Positions 7,875 to 19,936 of a stretch of 54,660 bases of DNA are shown here, piece after piece (position 1 is the first letter of the stretch; the number at the start of each line of letters is the position of its first letter). The notes beneath the pieces were generated by a model. That model worked only from the letters and a program-made list of their open reading frames with translations, was not told the DNA's origin and did not search any database. Both the position numbers and the translations under genes were made by a program. The stretch is from Syntrophaceae bacterium UBA5744. GTDB taxonomy: Bacteria > Desulfobacterota > Syntrophia > Syntrophales > UBA2192. The stretch lies in NCBI GenBank assembly GCA_002419215.1, contig DIFQ01000038.1:1-54660 (forward strand). The letters run 5' to 3'.

Positions 7875-7956
7875 AGGCTAAAAGCATACCGGTCTTTTCG
7901 TCATCTGTCAAAGACCGCCGCGGCGATCGGCACGATACGCCCGGCCGTGATACTCC

Positions 7957-7985
7957 TTGAATTTATCTTCAAATTTCGCTACAAC
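7957..7985 (+). promoter_or_regulatory. Candidate promoter of the patatin gene
   Basis: TTGAAT (7957-7962), a 17-bp spacer and TACAAC (7980-7985), about 58 bp before the patatin start. It is a moderate match to sigma-70 elements and the only good candidate in this 169-bp divergent gap. Confidence 0.45.
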
Positions 7986-8043
7986 GTGTCATCCTTTGTC
8001 ATTGATCGCGCAGGGATGCCTTTCGAGTGCAGGAGGACCCACC

Positions 8044-9138
8044 ATGCCGGACAAACTGCGAAAAATCGGTCTAGCCCTGGGAAGCGGCTCTGCGCGCGGC
8101 TGGTCCCACATCGGGGTCATCCGGGGACTGCAGGAAGCGAATATCGCCATCGATATCGTTTGCGGCTCTTCCATCGGGGCCCTGGTCGGCGGGGCCTTCG
8201 CAGCGGGAAAACTGGACGAGGCGGAAAAACTCATCCGTGGACTTGCCTGGTCCGATGTGCTTGGGTTCATGGAAGTCCCCGTGCCCCGGTCCGGAATCAT
8301 CAACAGCGAGAAGATCGCCGAGTACCTGCGGGCAAGGCTCGGGGACCCTAACATCGAGGACCTCCCCATTCCCTTCGCCGCCGTGGCGACGGACCTGACC
8401 TCGGGGCAGGAAATCTGGATCCGCCAGGGCTCCCTCATAGAGGCCATCCGGGCGAGCATTTCCATGCCTGGAATGTTTACACCCTGCTTCCGGGAGGGAA
8501 GGCTCCTCGTCGACGGGGGGCTCATCAATCCCGTACCCGTGTCTCTCTGCCGATCCCTTGGCGCCAACACCGTCATCGCCGTGAACCCCAACACGGACAT
8601 CAAGATCCAGTACGAGATCACCAAGGAGCCTATCCTGGGCGGTGCTCCCAAGCCCGAGCCCGAGGAGCAGGAGCAGGGTCTGCGCGTCCGCGACCTCTTC
8701 TTCGCAGGCCTGACGCTCTACGTGACCGAACGGATCAAAAGGAGCAAGTCGGCCATCACCGGTCGTTTTTCTGCGAAAGATGTAGAAACGGACAACAAGG
8801 GTCTTCGGGATCATCTCATCGGTTATCTTACCGATTACATCAATGCCACCATGAAGCAGGGCAAATCCCTTGCCCTGGGTCAGATCACCGAAGACGGGAC
8901 GTTCCGGGAACCCTCGCTGTTCGAGGTGATTACGGCCTCCATCAACCTGATGGGGGATCGGATCGCCCGCCAGCGCCTCGCAGGCGACCCTCCCGATGTC
9001 ATGATCCTGCCCCACGTCTCCCATGTGGGGCCGCTCGAGTTCAACCGGGCCGACGAGGTGATCGAAGCCGGGCGCCGGGCGCTGAACCTCATGCTGCCCA
9101 TGCTGAAGGATCAGATCGGCTTTGTCGTGACGATTTAG
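8044..9138 (+). CDS. Patatin-like phospholipase (RssA/NTE type)
   Basis: A 364-aa patatin-family acyl hydrolase. The oxyanion loop is GSGSARGW (13-20), the nucleophile is Ser43 in GSSIG, and the Asp of the dyad is D157 in VDGGLINP. These are the complete Ser-Asp catalytic elements of bacterial NTE/RssA-like phospholipases. The start at 8044 is chosen because AGGAGG lies 8 nt upstream; the open frame extends further back without a site. The C-terminal extension of about 130 aa after the core is unassigned. No signal peptide. Probably monocistronic. Confidence 0.85.
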   Translation: MPDKLRKIGLALGSGSARGWSHIGVIRGLQEANIAIDIVCGSSIGALVGGAFAAGKLDEAEKLIRGLAWSDVLGFMEVPVPRSGIINSEKIAEYLRARLGDPNIEDLPIPFAAVATDLTSGQEIWIRQGSLIEAIRASISMPGMFTPCFREGRLLVDGGLINPVPVSLCRSLGANTVIAVNPNTDIKIQYEITKEPILGGAPKPEPEEQEQGLRVRDLFFAGLTLYVTERIKRSKSAITGRFSAKDVETDNKGLRDHLIGYLTDYINATMKQGKSLALGQITEDGTFREPSLFEVITASINLMGDRIARQRLAGDPPDVMILPHVSHVGPLEFNRADEVIEAGRRALNLMLPMLKDQIGFVVTI

Positions 9139-9301
9139 ATCGCCGGGGCGAGTGCGAAACGGGTCGAAAAGTATCCGGTCACCACCCGAAAGACATGTCG
9201 TAACGCAAGGCGGCATCAACGAGAAAAGACTCCTTTCTTCACGAAAAACCCCTTGACAAGTCAAGCCTCCGTCAAGCAAGATCGAACGCCGATTCAAATA
9301 A

Positions 9302-9315
9302 TGAACGTGCGTTCA
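9302..9315. promoter_or_regulatory. Palindromic operator, probably for the TetR-family regulator
   Basis: TGAACGTGCGTTCA has perfect 6-bp arms around a TG centre. It sits 8 bp before the TetR-type start codon and downstream of a TTGACA box (9253-9258). This position suggests autoregulation of the regulator and, by read-through, of the efflux operon behind it. Confidence 0.65.
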
Positions 9316-9323
9316 GGGATCCA

Positions 9324-10010
9324 ATGGACAGGACCGGAAAACTGCAGAGACGTGAAAAGGAGTACCAATTCCGCCGCGCGGAAATTCTCGAGCAGGCCGA
9401 GAGAATCTTCGCCGGAAAAGGATTCCACGAAACGACCATGGCACAGATCGCGCAAGCCTCCGGCTTCTCGATAGGAAGCCTCTATCATTTTTTCCGCGGA
9501 AAAGAGGAATTGTACTCTCTCATGGTGATGGAGAAAGTCGGGCTTATGTATGACGAGATCATGGAGGCCGCGAGCCGGGAGGAATCCATCGAAGGCAAGA
9601 TCCGGGCTCTCGTGGTCTCGCACTTCGCCTATGTGGAGCACCATATTGATTTCTACCGTCTGTTGGTCGGACATGAGAGCGGACTTCGATCGGAGGGTCT
9701 GAAGAATCTGCGGAACAACATGCTTGACGAGCACCGGAAGCATGTCGGGTGGATCGAAGATCTCCTGTGCGAAGGAATCCGGAAAAAGTTCCTCAGAGCG
9801 CTCGACACGAAGTCACTGGCCCATGCCCTTATGGGGATCATCGCATACTTCAAGTTTGCATGGATCATGAGCCCCTCAGGAGCCTCCCTCTCGGGAAAGG
9901 TGGAAGATGTGCTCGACCTGTTCCTCCGCGGCGCGTATGCCGTATCGGAAAGCGAACAGGATTCGCCCGGGCTCGGCGCAGAGAGAAAATACCTTCAGGA
10001 GGCGGAATGA
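9324..10010 (+). CDS. TetR/AcrR-family transcriptional regulator of the RND operon
   Basis: A 228-aa regulator. The N-terminal TetR HTH spans about residues 15-62 (AEILEQAERIFAGKGFHETT, then AQIAQASGFSIGSLYHFF). A helical ligand-binding domain of the usual length follows. The stop overlaps the start of the TolC-like gene (ATGA at 10007-10010), so the two are translationally coupled. With the palindrome just upstream, the simplest reading is a repressor that controls its own operon, TetR-TolC-MFP-RND. The ligand is unknown. Confidence 0.9.
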   Translation: MDRTGKLQRREKEYQFRRAEILEQAERIFAGKGFHETTMAQIAQASGFSIGSLYHFFRGKEELYSLMVMEKVGLMYDEIMEAASREESIEGKIRALVVSHFAYVEHHIDFYRLLVGHESGLRSEGLKNLRNNMLDEHRKHVGWIEDLLCEGIRKKFLRALDTKSLAHALMGIIAYFKFAWIMSPSGASLSGKVEDVLDLFLRGAYAVSESEQDSPGLGAERKYLQEAE

Positions 10011-11332
10011 GAGTCTTGAACGCGCGGACGATATCGATCGGCCTGATGCTCCTTCTCTGGGGTGCGCCGTCAACGGCGGCGGAATACACGCTGGAGGATC
10101 TGTACCGCGTCGGGATGCAGAAATCCGAAAAGGTCAGGATCTCCAGCGAGAACGTGGAGATCGCCGATACCGGAACGTACAAGGCCCTGTCGGCGCTTCT
10201 GCCGAAAGCCACCGCGTTCGGCGCCTACCAGAATTACTCTGAGGAAAAGCGTGGACCCTCCGGTTCGCTCATTCAGCCGGAGACACAGAGCAACTGGGGG
10301 ATGAGAATCGACGAGACCCTGTCTCTGAGCGGTCGGGAGTTCAAGTCCTATTCACTCTCCAGGGACAACGTGGAAAAGAGCCGCTTTGATTTCCGGTCGT
10401 TCCAGGAGGATTTCCTGCTCACCCTGTCGCTGGCCTACTTCGAATTTCTCAAGGCCCGGAAGGGTCTCGAGATCGCCGACTCCAACGTGGAGCGCCTGAC
10501 AAAATACCGGGAAGCCGCCCGGACCCGGCTCAAGGCGGGCGAAATCACGAAAACAACGGTCCTGCGGGCCGAGGGCGAGCTGTCGGGAGCGCTTTCCGAC
10601 CAGATCAAGGCAAGAAACTACTATGAAAGCTCGCGGGTGTACCTTGCGCGGATCGCCGGGATCGAACGGGATTTCCAGATCAGGGAGATGCCCGTCGAGG
10701 AGCGGGATACGCCGCCTCTCGATGTCTTGAAGGAACGTGCGCTCAAGAAACGTCCCGATGTGAAGAGCGTCGAGACACAGGTCCAGATTTCCGAAAAGCA
10801 GATCGACGTCACTCGTGGCGCCTACTGGCCGTCGGTGTCCGTCGCCGGTGTGTACAGCGGAACCGAACAGAGCCCCGAGACCGCGTCGTACAACAAGGAA
10901 AGCATCTGGGGCGGCGTCACGCTGAACTTCCCGATTTTCGAAGGGGGGCTTCGGCGGGCGGAGGTGAGGGAGTCGGAATCGAGGTATCGCCAGGCGGTGT
11001 TTCAGTACCGGGACTTCGTGAAGTCCGTGAACGTGGAAGTGGAAAACACCTATCTCGATCTCATCGCCCAGAAGGGCATCTACAAATCCGCACAGGACCA
11101 GCTCGCCTATGCCGAGGACAACATCCGGGCCGTGGCGAAACAGTTCGAGTTCGGTCTGGCCAGCAGCCTCGACGTCATCGATGCCAACAACCTTCTCATA
11201 TCGGCCCAGAAGCTCATGGCCGATGCGACCTACAATTATCAGTACTTCATCCTGCGCCTGCAGCGTGTGACGGGTTATCCCCTGATGGATTATGTCGCGG
11301 GAACGATGGGCGAAGAAAAAAAACCCAGGTAA
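10007..11332 (+). CDS. TolC-family outer membrane efflux protein
   Basis: A 441-aa outer membrane channel component. The signal peptide ends near STAAEYTL (about residue 25). A tandem OEP repeat follows, with long alpha-helical stretches (AYFEFLKARKGLEIADSNVE; AQDQLAYAEDNIRAVAKQF) and the motif GLASSLDVIDANN typical of TolC homologues. Start at 10007, with AGGAGGCGGA before it, overlapping the TetR stop. It should form the exit duct of the RND pump encoded by the next two genes. Confidence 0.9.
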   Translation: MRVLNARTISIGLMLLLWGAPSTAAEYTLEDLYRVGMQKSEKVRISSENVEIADTGTYKALSALLPKATAFGAYQNYSEEKRGPSGSLIQPETQSNWGMRIDETLSLSGREFKSYSLSRDNVEKSRFDFRSFQEDFLLTLSLAYFEFLKARKGLEIADSNVERLTKYREAARTRLKAGEITKTTVLRAEGELSGALSDQIKARNYYESSRVYLARIAGIERDFQIREMPVEERDTPPLDVLKERALKKRPDVKSVETQVQISEKQIDVTRGAYWPSVSVAGVYSGTEQSPETASYNKESIWGGVTLNFPIFEGGLRRAEVRESESRYRQAVFQYRDFVKSVNVEVENTYLDLIAQKGIYKSAQDQLAYAEDNIRAVAKQFEFGLASSLDVIDANNLLISAQKLMADATYNYQYFILRLQRVTGYPLMDYVAGTMGEEKKPR

Positions 11333-11351
11333 ACCGGAGGAAGCAATTCTG

Positions 11352-12447
11352 ATGCTCAACCGAGACGCGAACTCATTGACCGCGATCAGGCCATTCCGCG
11401 CGGCTGCGGCCGTGTTTCTGCTCCTTCCGGTCCTTCTGGTCGGCGCATGCGGGAAGAACGAAACCAAGGTGGCCGAGGAGAAAACGATCAACGTTCAGGT
11501 CAATACCGTGGAGACGAAATCCCTGAGGCCCTTTATCGAAACGATCGGTTCGCTGAAGGCCTTCGAGCAGGTGGTCGTCTCGAGCGAGATCGAGGGGATC
11601 CTGCGGACCACGAACGTCGAAGAGGGCGCCTTCGTATCGAAGGGGGCGCTCCTCGCCACGGTGGAGGACCGGGACTATGCCAGCGAGTTGAGGAGGGTCG
11701 AGTTCGCCCTCAAACAGGCCGAGGCGACGCTCGTCAACACGAAGGCGGAGTTCGCGCGAAAAGAGACACTCTACAAGGAGGAACTCGTCACGAAGCAGCA
11801 ATTCGACGACGTGTTCACGCGGATGGCCGTTGCCGATGCCGAGATGGAGCGCTCCAAGGCCGCCCTGGCCATCGCGCGGGAGCGTTACGCCAAGACGCGC
11901 ATTCTTGCCCCAATGGCCGGATACATCAGCGAGAAGAAGATCTCCCAGGGGGAATATGTCCGCAACGGCACCCCGCTGTACACCCTCGTCCAGACCGACC
12001 CGCTGAAGCTTCTCTTCACCGTGTCGGAGAAGGACATCGGCCGGCTCAAGGTCAACCAGGACGTTCAATTCAAGGTGGATGCCTACCCCGACAGGGAGTT
12101 CAAGGGGCGCGTCACGATCCTCTACCCGACGATCGACGAGCGGACCCGGAGCCTCATGGTCGAGGCGAGGGCCGCAAATGCGGAACGCCTCCTGAAACCG
12201 GGGCTTTTCGCCAAGGTCATGCTCTACACGACCGAGGCGAGGGATACCGTCGTCATCCCTGTGACTTCCCTGTTGTATGAAGGCAAGAGCGTGAAAGTGT
12301 TTGTCGTGGAAGGAGACCGGGCGAAAGAACGGATCGTCAAAGTGGGCAACAAATACGACGATGCGATGGAGGTCGTCGAGGGCCTCAAGGGCGGAGAGAC
12401 CCTCGTCGTCGTGGGCCAGCAGAACCTCGCGGAAGGGGTGAAGGTCC

Positions 12448-12461
<14 letters not shown>
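11352..12461 (+). CDS. RND efflux periplasmic adaptor (membrane fusion protein), lipoprotein
   Basis: A 369-aa adaptor. Its N-terminal signal ends in a lipobox-like LVGAC, so it is likely lipid-anchored. It has the classic order of half-lipoyl domain (VVSSEIEGILRTTNVEEGAFV), alpha-hairpin (LRRVEFALKQAEATLVNTKA), second half-lipoyl (ILAPMAGYISEKKISQGEYV), beta-barrel and membrane-proximal domain. ATG 11352 with GGAGGA upstream is preferred over an earlier in-frame start inside tolC. It overlaps the pump gene by 14 bp. Confidence 0.9.
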
Positions 12462-15708
<3,247 letters not shown>

Positions 15709-15794
15709 CGAAAGGATCGGGAGTCTGGAATCGACAGGAATCCCCGGCAACGCCCAACAGCATGTTCGGACCGTCGTAGCACAGAGGAGGGGCC

Positions 15795-16085
15795 ATGAAG
15801 ATGTTTCTGATCGTTTATTGCGATGCCGCCGATGAGGATGTGATCGAGGCCTTCAAGAAAGGCGGAGTCCGGGCCTACTCGAAGATGAGAGAGGTTCGGG
15901 GCGAGGGGACGGACACGGTGCCGAAGCTCGGCACGCAATGCTGGCCGGGGAAGAACAATGCCCTCTTCATCGCCGCCAGCGACGACGAGGTGAGCTGCAT
16001 CAAGGAGGCCATCCTCGAGATCCGGAAGACCCACCCCCGCTCGGGCATCAAGGGCTTCATCCTGCCCATGGAGGAGAGCGTGTAA
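15795..16085 (+). CDS. PG0541-like transporter-associated protein (PII-like fold)
   Basis: A 96-aa protein with a ferredoxin-like layout, beginning MKMFLIVYCDAADEDVIEAF and containing a GEG…LGTQCWPGKNNALF segment and FILPMEES at the end. I recognise it as resembling the PG0541 family of small proteins found next to RND transporters, distantly related to PII signalling proteins. It is preceded by GAGGAGGGG and lies 86 bp after the pump, so it is probably the last gene of the efflux operon. A regulatory role on the pump is inference. Confidence 0.65.
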   Translation: MKMFLIVYCDAADEDVIEAFKKGGVRAYSKMREVRGEGTDTVPKLGTQCWPGKNNALFIAASDDEVSCIKEAILEIRKTHPRSGIKGFILPMEESV

Positions 16086-16092
16086 GGGCGCT

Positions 16093-17508
16093 CTACACGT
16101 CCCTGCCGACGGGAACTGGTTTCGAACAGAAAAATCGAAGCCAGAGGATCCCCGTCAGCGCGGAAAGAAGAGACGCCAGGACAATGCCGGATTTGGCCAT
16201 CCGGAGAAATTCCGGGTTTCCGGGAAAGGAAAGCTCCGCGATGAAGATGGACATGGTGAACCCGATCCCTCCCAAAAAGCCGACCCCCAGCACGTGACGG
16301 ATCGTCACGGCCGCGGGAAGCGAAACCAGCCCCAGCCGGATTCCCGCCCAGGAAAAAAGGTATATCCCCGCCATCTTACCCAGGAAGAGCCCGGAGACCA
16401 CCCCGAGAGTCACCGGGTGGCGCAGCGTTGCCTCGATGCTGCCCCATTCCATCTCGATCCCTGCATTGGTCAACGCGAAGATCGGGATGACCAGCAGCGC
16501 GACCGGCAGGTGCATCCGGTCTTCCATGCGGCGCAGGGGGGAATCGGCAAGACGGATTTCGTCGTCCATCCGGTTGATAACCGATTGCAACTCCGTGTTC
16601 GACAGCACATTTTCATCGATCCGGCAGCTACCGCGGTAGCGGGCGATCAGTTCCTCCAGGCTCGAGCAGAAAAGGTCGGGGCTGAAGTGAGCGCGCGCCG
16701 GGATGCAGAATGCGACCAGGACCCCCGCGATCGTCGCATGGAGCCCGGATTTCAGTAAAAAAAGCCACAAGAGAATTCCTGTCAGGGCATAGGGGAGCCC
16801 CCTGCGTACCCCGCTGAGATTGAAGGAGACGAGGACGGCGAAGAGGGCGGCGGCCCACCCCAGCGAGGGCAGGTGAATCGACTGCGTGTAGAAGATGGCG
16901 ATGACGATGACGGCCCCGATATCGTCGACGATGGCAAGGCTGACAAGGAAAATGGTCAACGCCACCGGGACGTGCCGGCCCAGAAGGACAAGGGCGCTCA
17001 CGCAAAAAGCGATGTCGGTGGCCATGGGAATCCCCCAGCCCCGTGCCGCCTCCCCTGACGGGTTCAAGAACCAGTAGAAAACCGCCGGGCCCAGCATCCC
17101 GCCCATTGCGGCGATGGCCGGCAGAAGCGCCTTTCTCGGCTCGGAGAGCTCACCGACCCGGATTTCCCGCTTGATTTCGAGGCCGACGACGAAAAAGAAA
17201 AAGACCATGAGGCCTTCGTTGACCAGGTGCTGCCAGGACATCTGCAGTGCCGCCCCGCCGATTTGGAAAACGACGGGAGCGTGCGTCAGGTGAAGGTAGG
17301 TGTCGCGAAAGGGGGAGTTGGCCAGCACGACAGCCAAAAAGGACGTGGCCAGCAGGATGATCCCGCTTGTCGTCTGGCGGTGGATGAATTCCTCGAAGGG
17401 CGTCACGAGGCGGTCGAGCGTCCGCTCCCAGGGGTAGAAGAATCTCCCCTCCCGGCTATCCTTTACGGCGGGCTGTCTCCGCTCATGATCTGCCTCGCGG
17501 TTGTCCAT
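16093..17508 (-). CDS. nhaA: Na+/H+ antiporter NhaA
   Basis: A 471-aa inner-membrane sodium/proton antiporter. The ion-binding Asp pair is in SLAIVDDIGAVIVIAIFY, and the family signatures NEGLMVFFFFVVGLEIKRE and GWGIPMATDIAFCVSAL are present. It is longer than E. coli NhaA, mainly through an N-terminal cytoplasmic extension (about 30 aa) and a loop of about 60 aa in mid-protein with charged residues (DENVLSNTELQSVINRMDDE), as in many deltaproteobacterial forms. Convergent with the PG0541-like gene with only 7 bp between stops. Confidence 0.92.
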   Translation of the reverse strand: MDNREADHERRQPAVKDSREGRFFYPWERTLDRLVTPFEEFIHRQTTSGIILLATSFLAVVLANSPFRDTYLHLTHAPVVFQIGGAALQMSWQHLVNEGLMVFFFFVVGLEIKREIRVGELSEPRKALLPAIAAMGGMLGPAVFYWFLNPSGEAARGWGIPMATDIAFCVSALVLLGRHVPVALTIFLVSLAIVDDIGAVIVIAIFYTQSIHLPSLGWAAALFAVLVSFNLSGVRRGLPYALTGILLWLFLLKSGLHATIAGVLVAFCIPARAHFSPDLFCSSLEELIARYRGSCRIDENVLSNTELQSVINRMDDEIRLADSPLRRMEDRMHLPVALLVIPIFALTNAGIEMEWGSIEATLRHPVTLGVVSGLFLGKMAGIYLFSWAGIRLGLVSLPAAVTIRHVLGVGFLGGIGFTMSIFIAELSFPGNPEFLRMAKSGIVLASLLSALTGILWLRFFCSKPVPVGRDV

Positions 17509-17523
17509 GCCTGGCGATTCCGG

Positions 17524-18291
17524 TCATTCCTTTTCCACGTAGGCGTAGGCGCTGTGATTGTGGATGCTCTCGATGTTCTCGGCCTCCACGCTGTACCAGG
17601 TGAAGTTCGAGTCGCGGTTCAATTTCACGGCCACGGCGCGCACCACGTCCTCGACGAACATGGGGTTTGCGTGGGCCGTTTCCGTCACGTGCTTCTCGTC
17701 TACCCGTTTGAGCAGGGAGTAGACCTCGCCGCTTGCCGAGCTCTCCACCAGGCTGATGACATCCTCGATCCAGAAAAACTTCCGAAAACGAACCTGGACC
17801 CGCACGATGCTTCGCTGGTTATGGGCCCCGATGCAGCTCATCTCCTTGGAACAGGGGCAGACGGTCGTCACGGGCACCGAGACGCCCACGAGAAAATCCG
17901 TCTTTTCCCCGTCGTTTTCCCCCGTGAACCAGCATCGGTAGTCCATCAGGCTCTTCGCCCCCGAGACGGGGGCGCTCTTCTCGATGAAGTAGGGGAACTC
18001 GATCTCCATGTGCGCCGACTTGGCGTTGAGCTTTTCGCGCATCTTGAGGAGGATCTTTTCGAAACTGCGGATATTGATCTGCCCCCGGTATTCGTTGAGG
18101 ATCTCGATGAACCGGCTCATGTGGGTGCCCTTGAACTGGTGGGGCAGGTTGACGTACATGTTGACGGTTGCATTGACGTGCTGGACCCCGTTGGCCCGGT
18201 CCTGCACGATGATGGGGTACTGGATGCCCTTGACGCCCACTTTCTTGATGTTGATCTTCCGGCGGTCCCTCCGGCTTTGAACGTCGATCAT
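17524..18291 (-). CDS. folE2: GTP cyclohydrolase FolE2 (type IB)
   Basis: A 255-aa GTP cyclohydrolase IB, converting GTP to 7,8-dihydroneopterin triphosphate for folate and queuosine precursors. Key features are the Cys in VTTVCPCSKEMS (C145), GAHNQRS, and the C-terminal HNHSAYAY metal and substrate region. It starts at 18291, overlapping the queD stop by ATGA, so it is coupled to queD. This context suggests supply of the QueD substrate. No QueC/QueE is nearby. Confidence 0.92.
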   Translation of the reverse strand: MIDVQSRRDRRKINIKKVGVKGIQYPIIVQDRANGVQHVNATVNMYVNLPHQFKGTHMSRFIEILNEYRGQINIRSFEKILLKMREKLNAKSAHMEIEFPYFIEKSAPVSGAKSLMDYRCWFTGENDGEKTDFLVGVSVPVTTVCPCSKEMSCIGAHNQRSIVRVQVRFRKFFWIEDVISLVESSASGEVYSLLKRVDEKHVTETAHANPMFVEDVVRAVAVKLNRDSNFTWYSVEAENIESIHNHSAYAYVEKE

Positions 18292-18662
18292 CGATCCTCT
18301 CCCGTGTAGCTCACGCGGGCATTGTCGGACTCCCAGACCGTCACCTCGGCGATGCGTGCGGTGTTTCCCTCCATCCGGGCGGCGAGGCTCTCGAAGATGA
18401 AGCGTGCCACCCGCTCCGAGGTCGCGCAATCCCCGGAGAAGGGGGCCAGCTCGTTGAGGTTCTTGTGATCGAGTTCGTCGAGCACCTCGACGGTCCACTT
18501 CTTGAGGTCGCGGAAGTCGATGAGGAGACCCTCGGGGCTGAGCGTGCGGCCTTCCACGGTGACGTCGACCTTGAAGTTGTGGCCGTGCAGACCTTCGCAC
18601 TTGCCCCCGATTTTCAAGGCATGGGCGGCGGAAAAACTCTTGGTGACGGTTACTCTGAACAT
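18288..18662 (-). CDS. queD: 6-carboxy-5,6,7,8-tetrahydropterin synthase QueD
   Basis: A 124-aa T-fold enzyme (from Met 18662) that converts dihydroneopterin triphosphate to 6-carboxytetrahydropterin in queuosine synthesis. Zinc ligands are His in FSAAHAL and HGH in GLHGHNF, with the catalytic Cys just before (GKCEG). The open frame extends to 18710, but MFRVTVTKSFSAAH is the usual start and CAGGGAACAGG precedes it. It forms a coupled pair with folE2. A PTPS-type alternative is possible, but the GKCEGLHGH spacing supports QueD. Confidence 0.88.
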   Translation of the reverse strand: MFRVTVTKSFSAAHALKIGGKCEGLHGHNFKVDVTVEGRTLSPEGLLIDFRDLKKWTVEVLDELDHKNLNELAPFSGDCATSERVARFIFESLAARMEGNTARIAEVTVWESDNARVSYTGEDR

Positions 18663-18939
18663 GCCTGTTCCCTGTGACATTTCTGATTCAAGATTTTTTA
18701 CATATATCATATTTTAAAGTGCGATGCATAAAAGTTGGCAGGGCGCCCCTCGTTCCGTTAGAGCCGGTGATCTGGAGAATGGATGGACAGACTACGAAAT
18801 TATTCGTACGGGGACTCATGAATCCTTCTTAGGCGAAGGCGCGGAAAAATCATCTCTTCGTCGTATTGTCATTTCCATGATTCCGGGGTAAGGTTTCACC
18901 GAGAGAACACATCGTATCGGTTCAACGAAGGAGAGGGAC

Positions 18940-19227
18940 GTGAAGCCGGTCAAAACCATCGACGATCTGATCCGGGACAAGGGACTGTCGGCGGAGGAGC
19001 TCGAACGGCATCGGGAGCTCATCGACGAGTGCCGGGCGCGGGAAGTCCAGCTCAAGGAATACTCGAGAGCGACCCGTGAAAGCATGCAGCGGATGACGGA
19101 CGAACTCGACAAGATGAGCCGGACGGCGGAGGACCTCTGGCAGGAAGCCCAGTTGCTCACCGATCGGGTCAACGGGATCTGCCTCCGCTTGATGCCGACA
19201 TCGTCAGACAGAAAGACCTATCATTAA
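18940..19227 (+). CDS. Small coiled-coil protein, unknown
   Basis: A 95-aa hydrophilic protein, almost entirely predicted helix with heptads (GLSAEELERHRELIDECRA; MQRMTDELDKMSRTAEDLW). It starts at GTG 18940, supported by AAGGAGAGGG. No TM segment or known domain. TTGTCA (18866-18871), a 17-bp spacer and TAAGGT (18889-18894) upstream could be a weak promoter. The gap 18711-18939 otherwise shows nothing. Convergent with the HAD gene. I do not recognise the family. Confidence 0.6.
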   Translation: MKPVKTIDDLIRDKGLSAEELERHRELIDECRAREVQLKEYSRATRESMQRMTDELDKMSRTAEDLWQEAQLLTDRVNGICLRLMPTSSDRKTYH

Positions 19228-19263
19228 GCCCGGGGGCGGAACCCGGATTCCCGAATTTTGCTT

Positions 19264-19929
19264 CTATCCCAGGTAATTCGTGATTTCTGCAACCCGTTCG
19301 AGAATCATTTCGGCCCCGGCGCCTTTCAGGTCCTCGATGTTGGAATAGCCTGTCAGAACGCCGATGGCGAACGCCCCCACACCCTTGCCGACAAGGATGT
19401 CCATGGGATGATCACCGACCATGGCGGCCAGGCGCGCCTCTTCGTTCAGGCGCCTCAGTACGATGTGGATGTGTTCCGGGTCGGGTTTCACCCTCGAGGT
19501 GTCGTCCCTCGTCACAACGGCATCGCAGTAGCTTCGGACATCCGGGAAGATCACCGTGACGGCCTCGATGCAGTTCCGCGTCAGGATTCCCGTCTTGATC
19601 CCGCGGCGCTTCAATTCCACGAACATCTCCTTCACGCCGGGAAAGAGGCGACTGTTGACGGCCCCTGCCAGCTCCCGGTCGCTCACCAGCCCCAGGGCGC
19701 GAACGGAAAAGGCCCCTGCCTGCCGGGAATTGGTCCGGCCGATCCGGTCTCGGATCTCCGTGATCATCTCGAGCACAAAGAGCCGCTCCATGCCTTCTTC
19801 CGAGATGCCGAACGTTGCCGCCAGATCGAGGATGTCCCGGCGCATCTCCATGAAATCGATGTTCAGGTGGGCCAGGGTCCCGTCGAAATCGAAGACGACG
19901 GCGCGGATGTTCAGGAGTTCCTTCATCAT
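19264..19929 (-). CDS. HAD-family hydrolase (phosphoglycolate phosphatase-like)
   Basis: A 221-aa HAD phosphatase. Motif I is VVFDFDGTLAHL (nucleophile and acid/base Asp), motif II is ILTRNC, the motif III Lys is in SRVKPDPEHI, and motif IV is MVGDHPMDILVGKGVG. The cap is helical, as in Gph-like enzymes. I start it at MMKELLNIRAVV (19929), since the longer frame overlaps the upstream NUDIX gene. The two genes are 7 bp apart, so probably one transcript. Substrate unknown. Confidence 0.82.
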   Translation of the reverse strand: MMKELLNIRAVVFDFDGTLAHLNIDFMEMRRDILDLAATFGISEEGMERLFVLEMITEIRDRIGRTNSRQAGAFSVRALGLVSDRELAGAVNSRLFPGVKEMFVELKRRGIKTGILTRNCIEAVTVIFPDVRSYCDAVVTRDDTSRVKPDPEHIHIVLRRLNEEARLAAMVGDHPMDILVGKGVGAFAIGVLTGYSNIEDLKGAGAEMILERVAEITNYLG

Positions 19930-19936
19930 GCCTGTC

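Noticed and set aside
18663..18939. preQ1 riboswitch before queD
   Set aside because: No preQ1 aptamer pattern in the short AT-rich leader.
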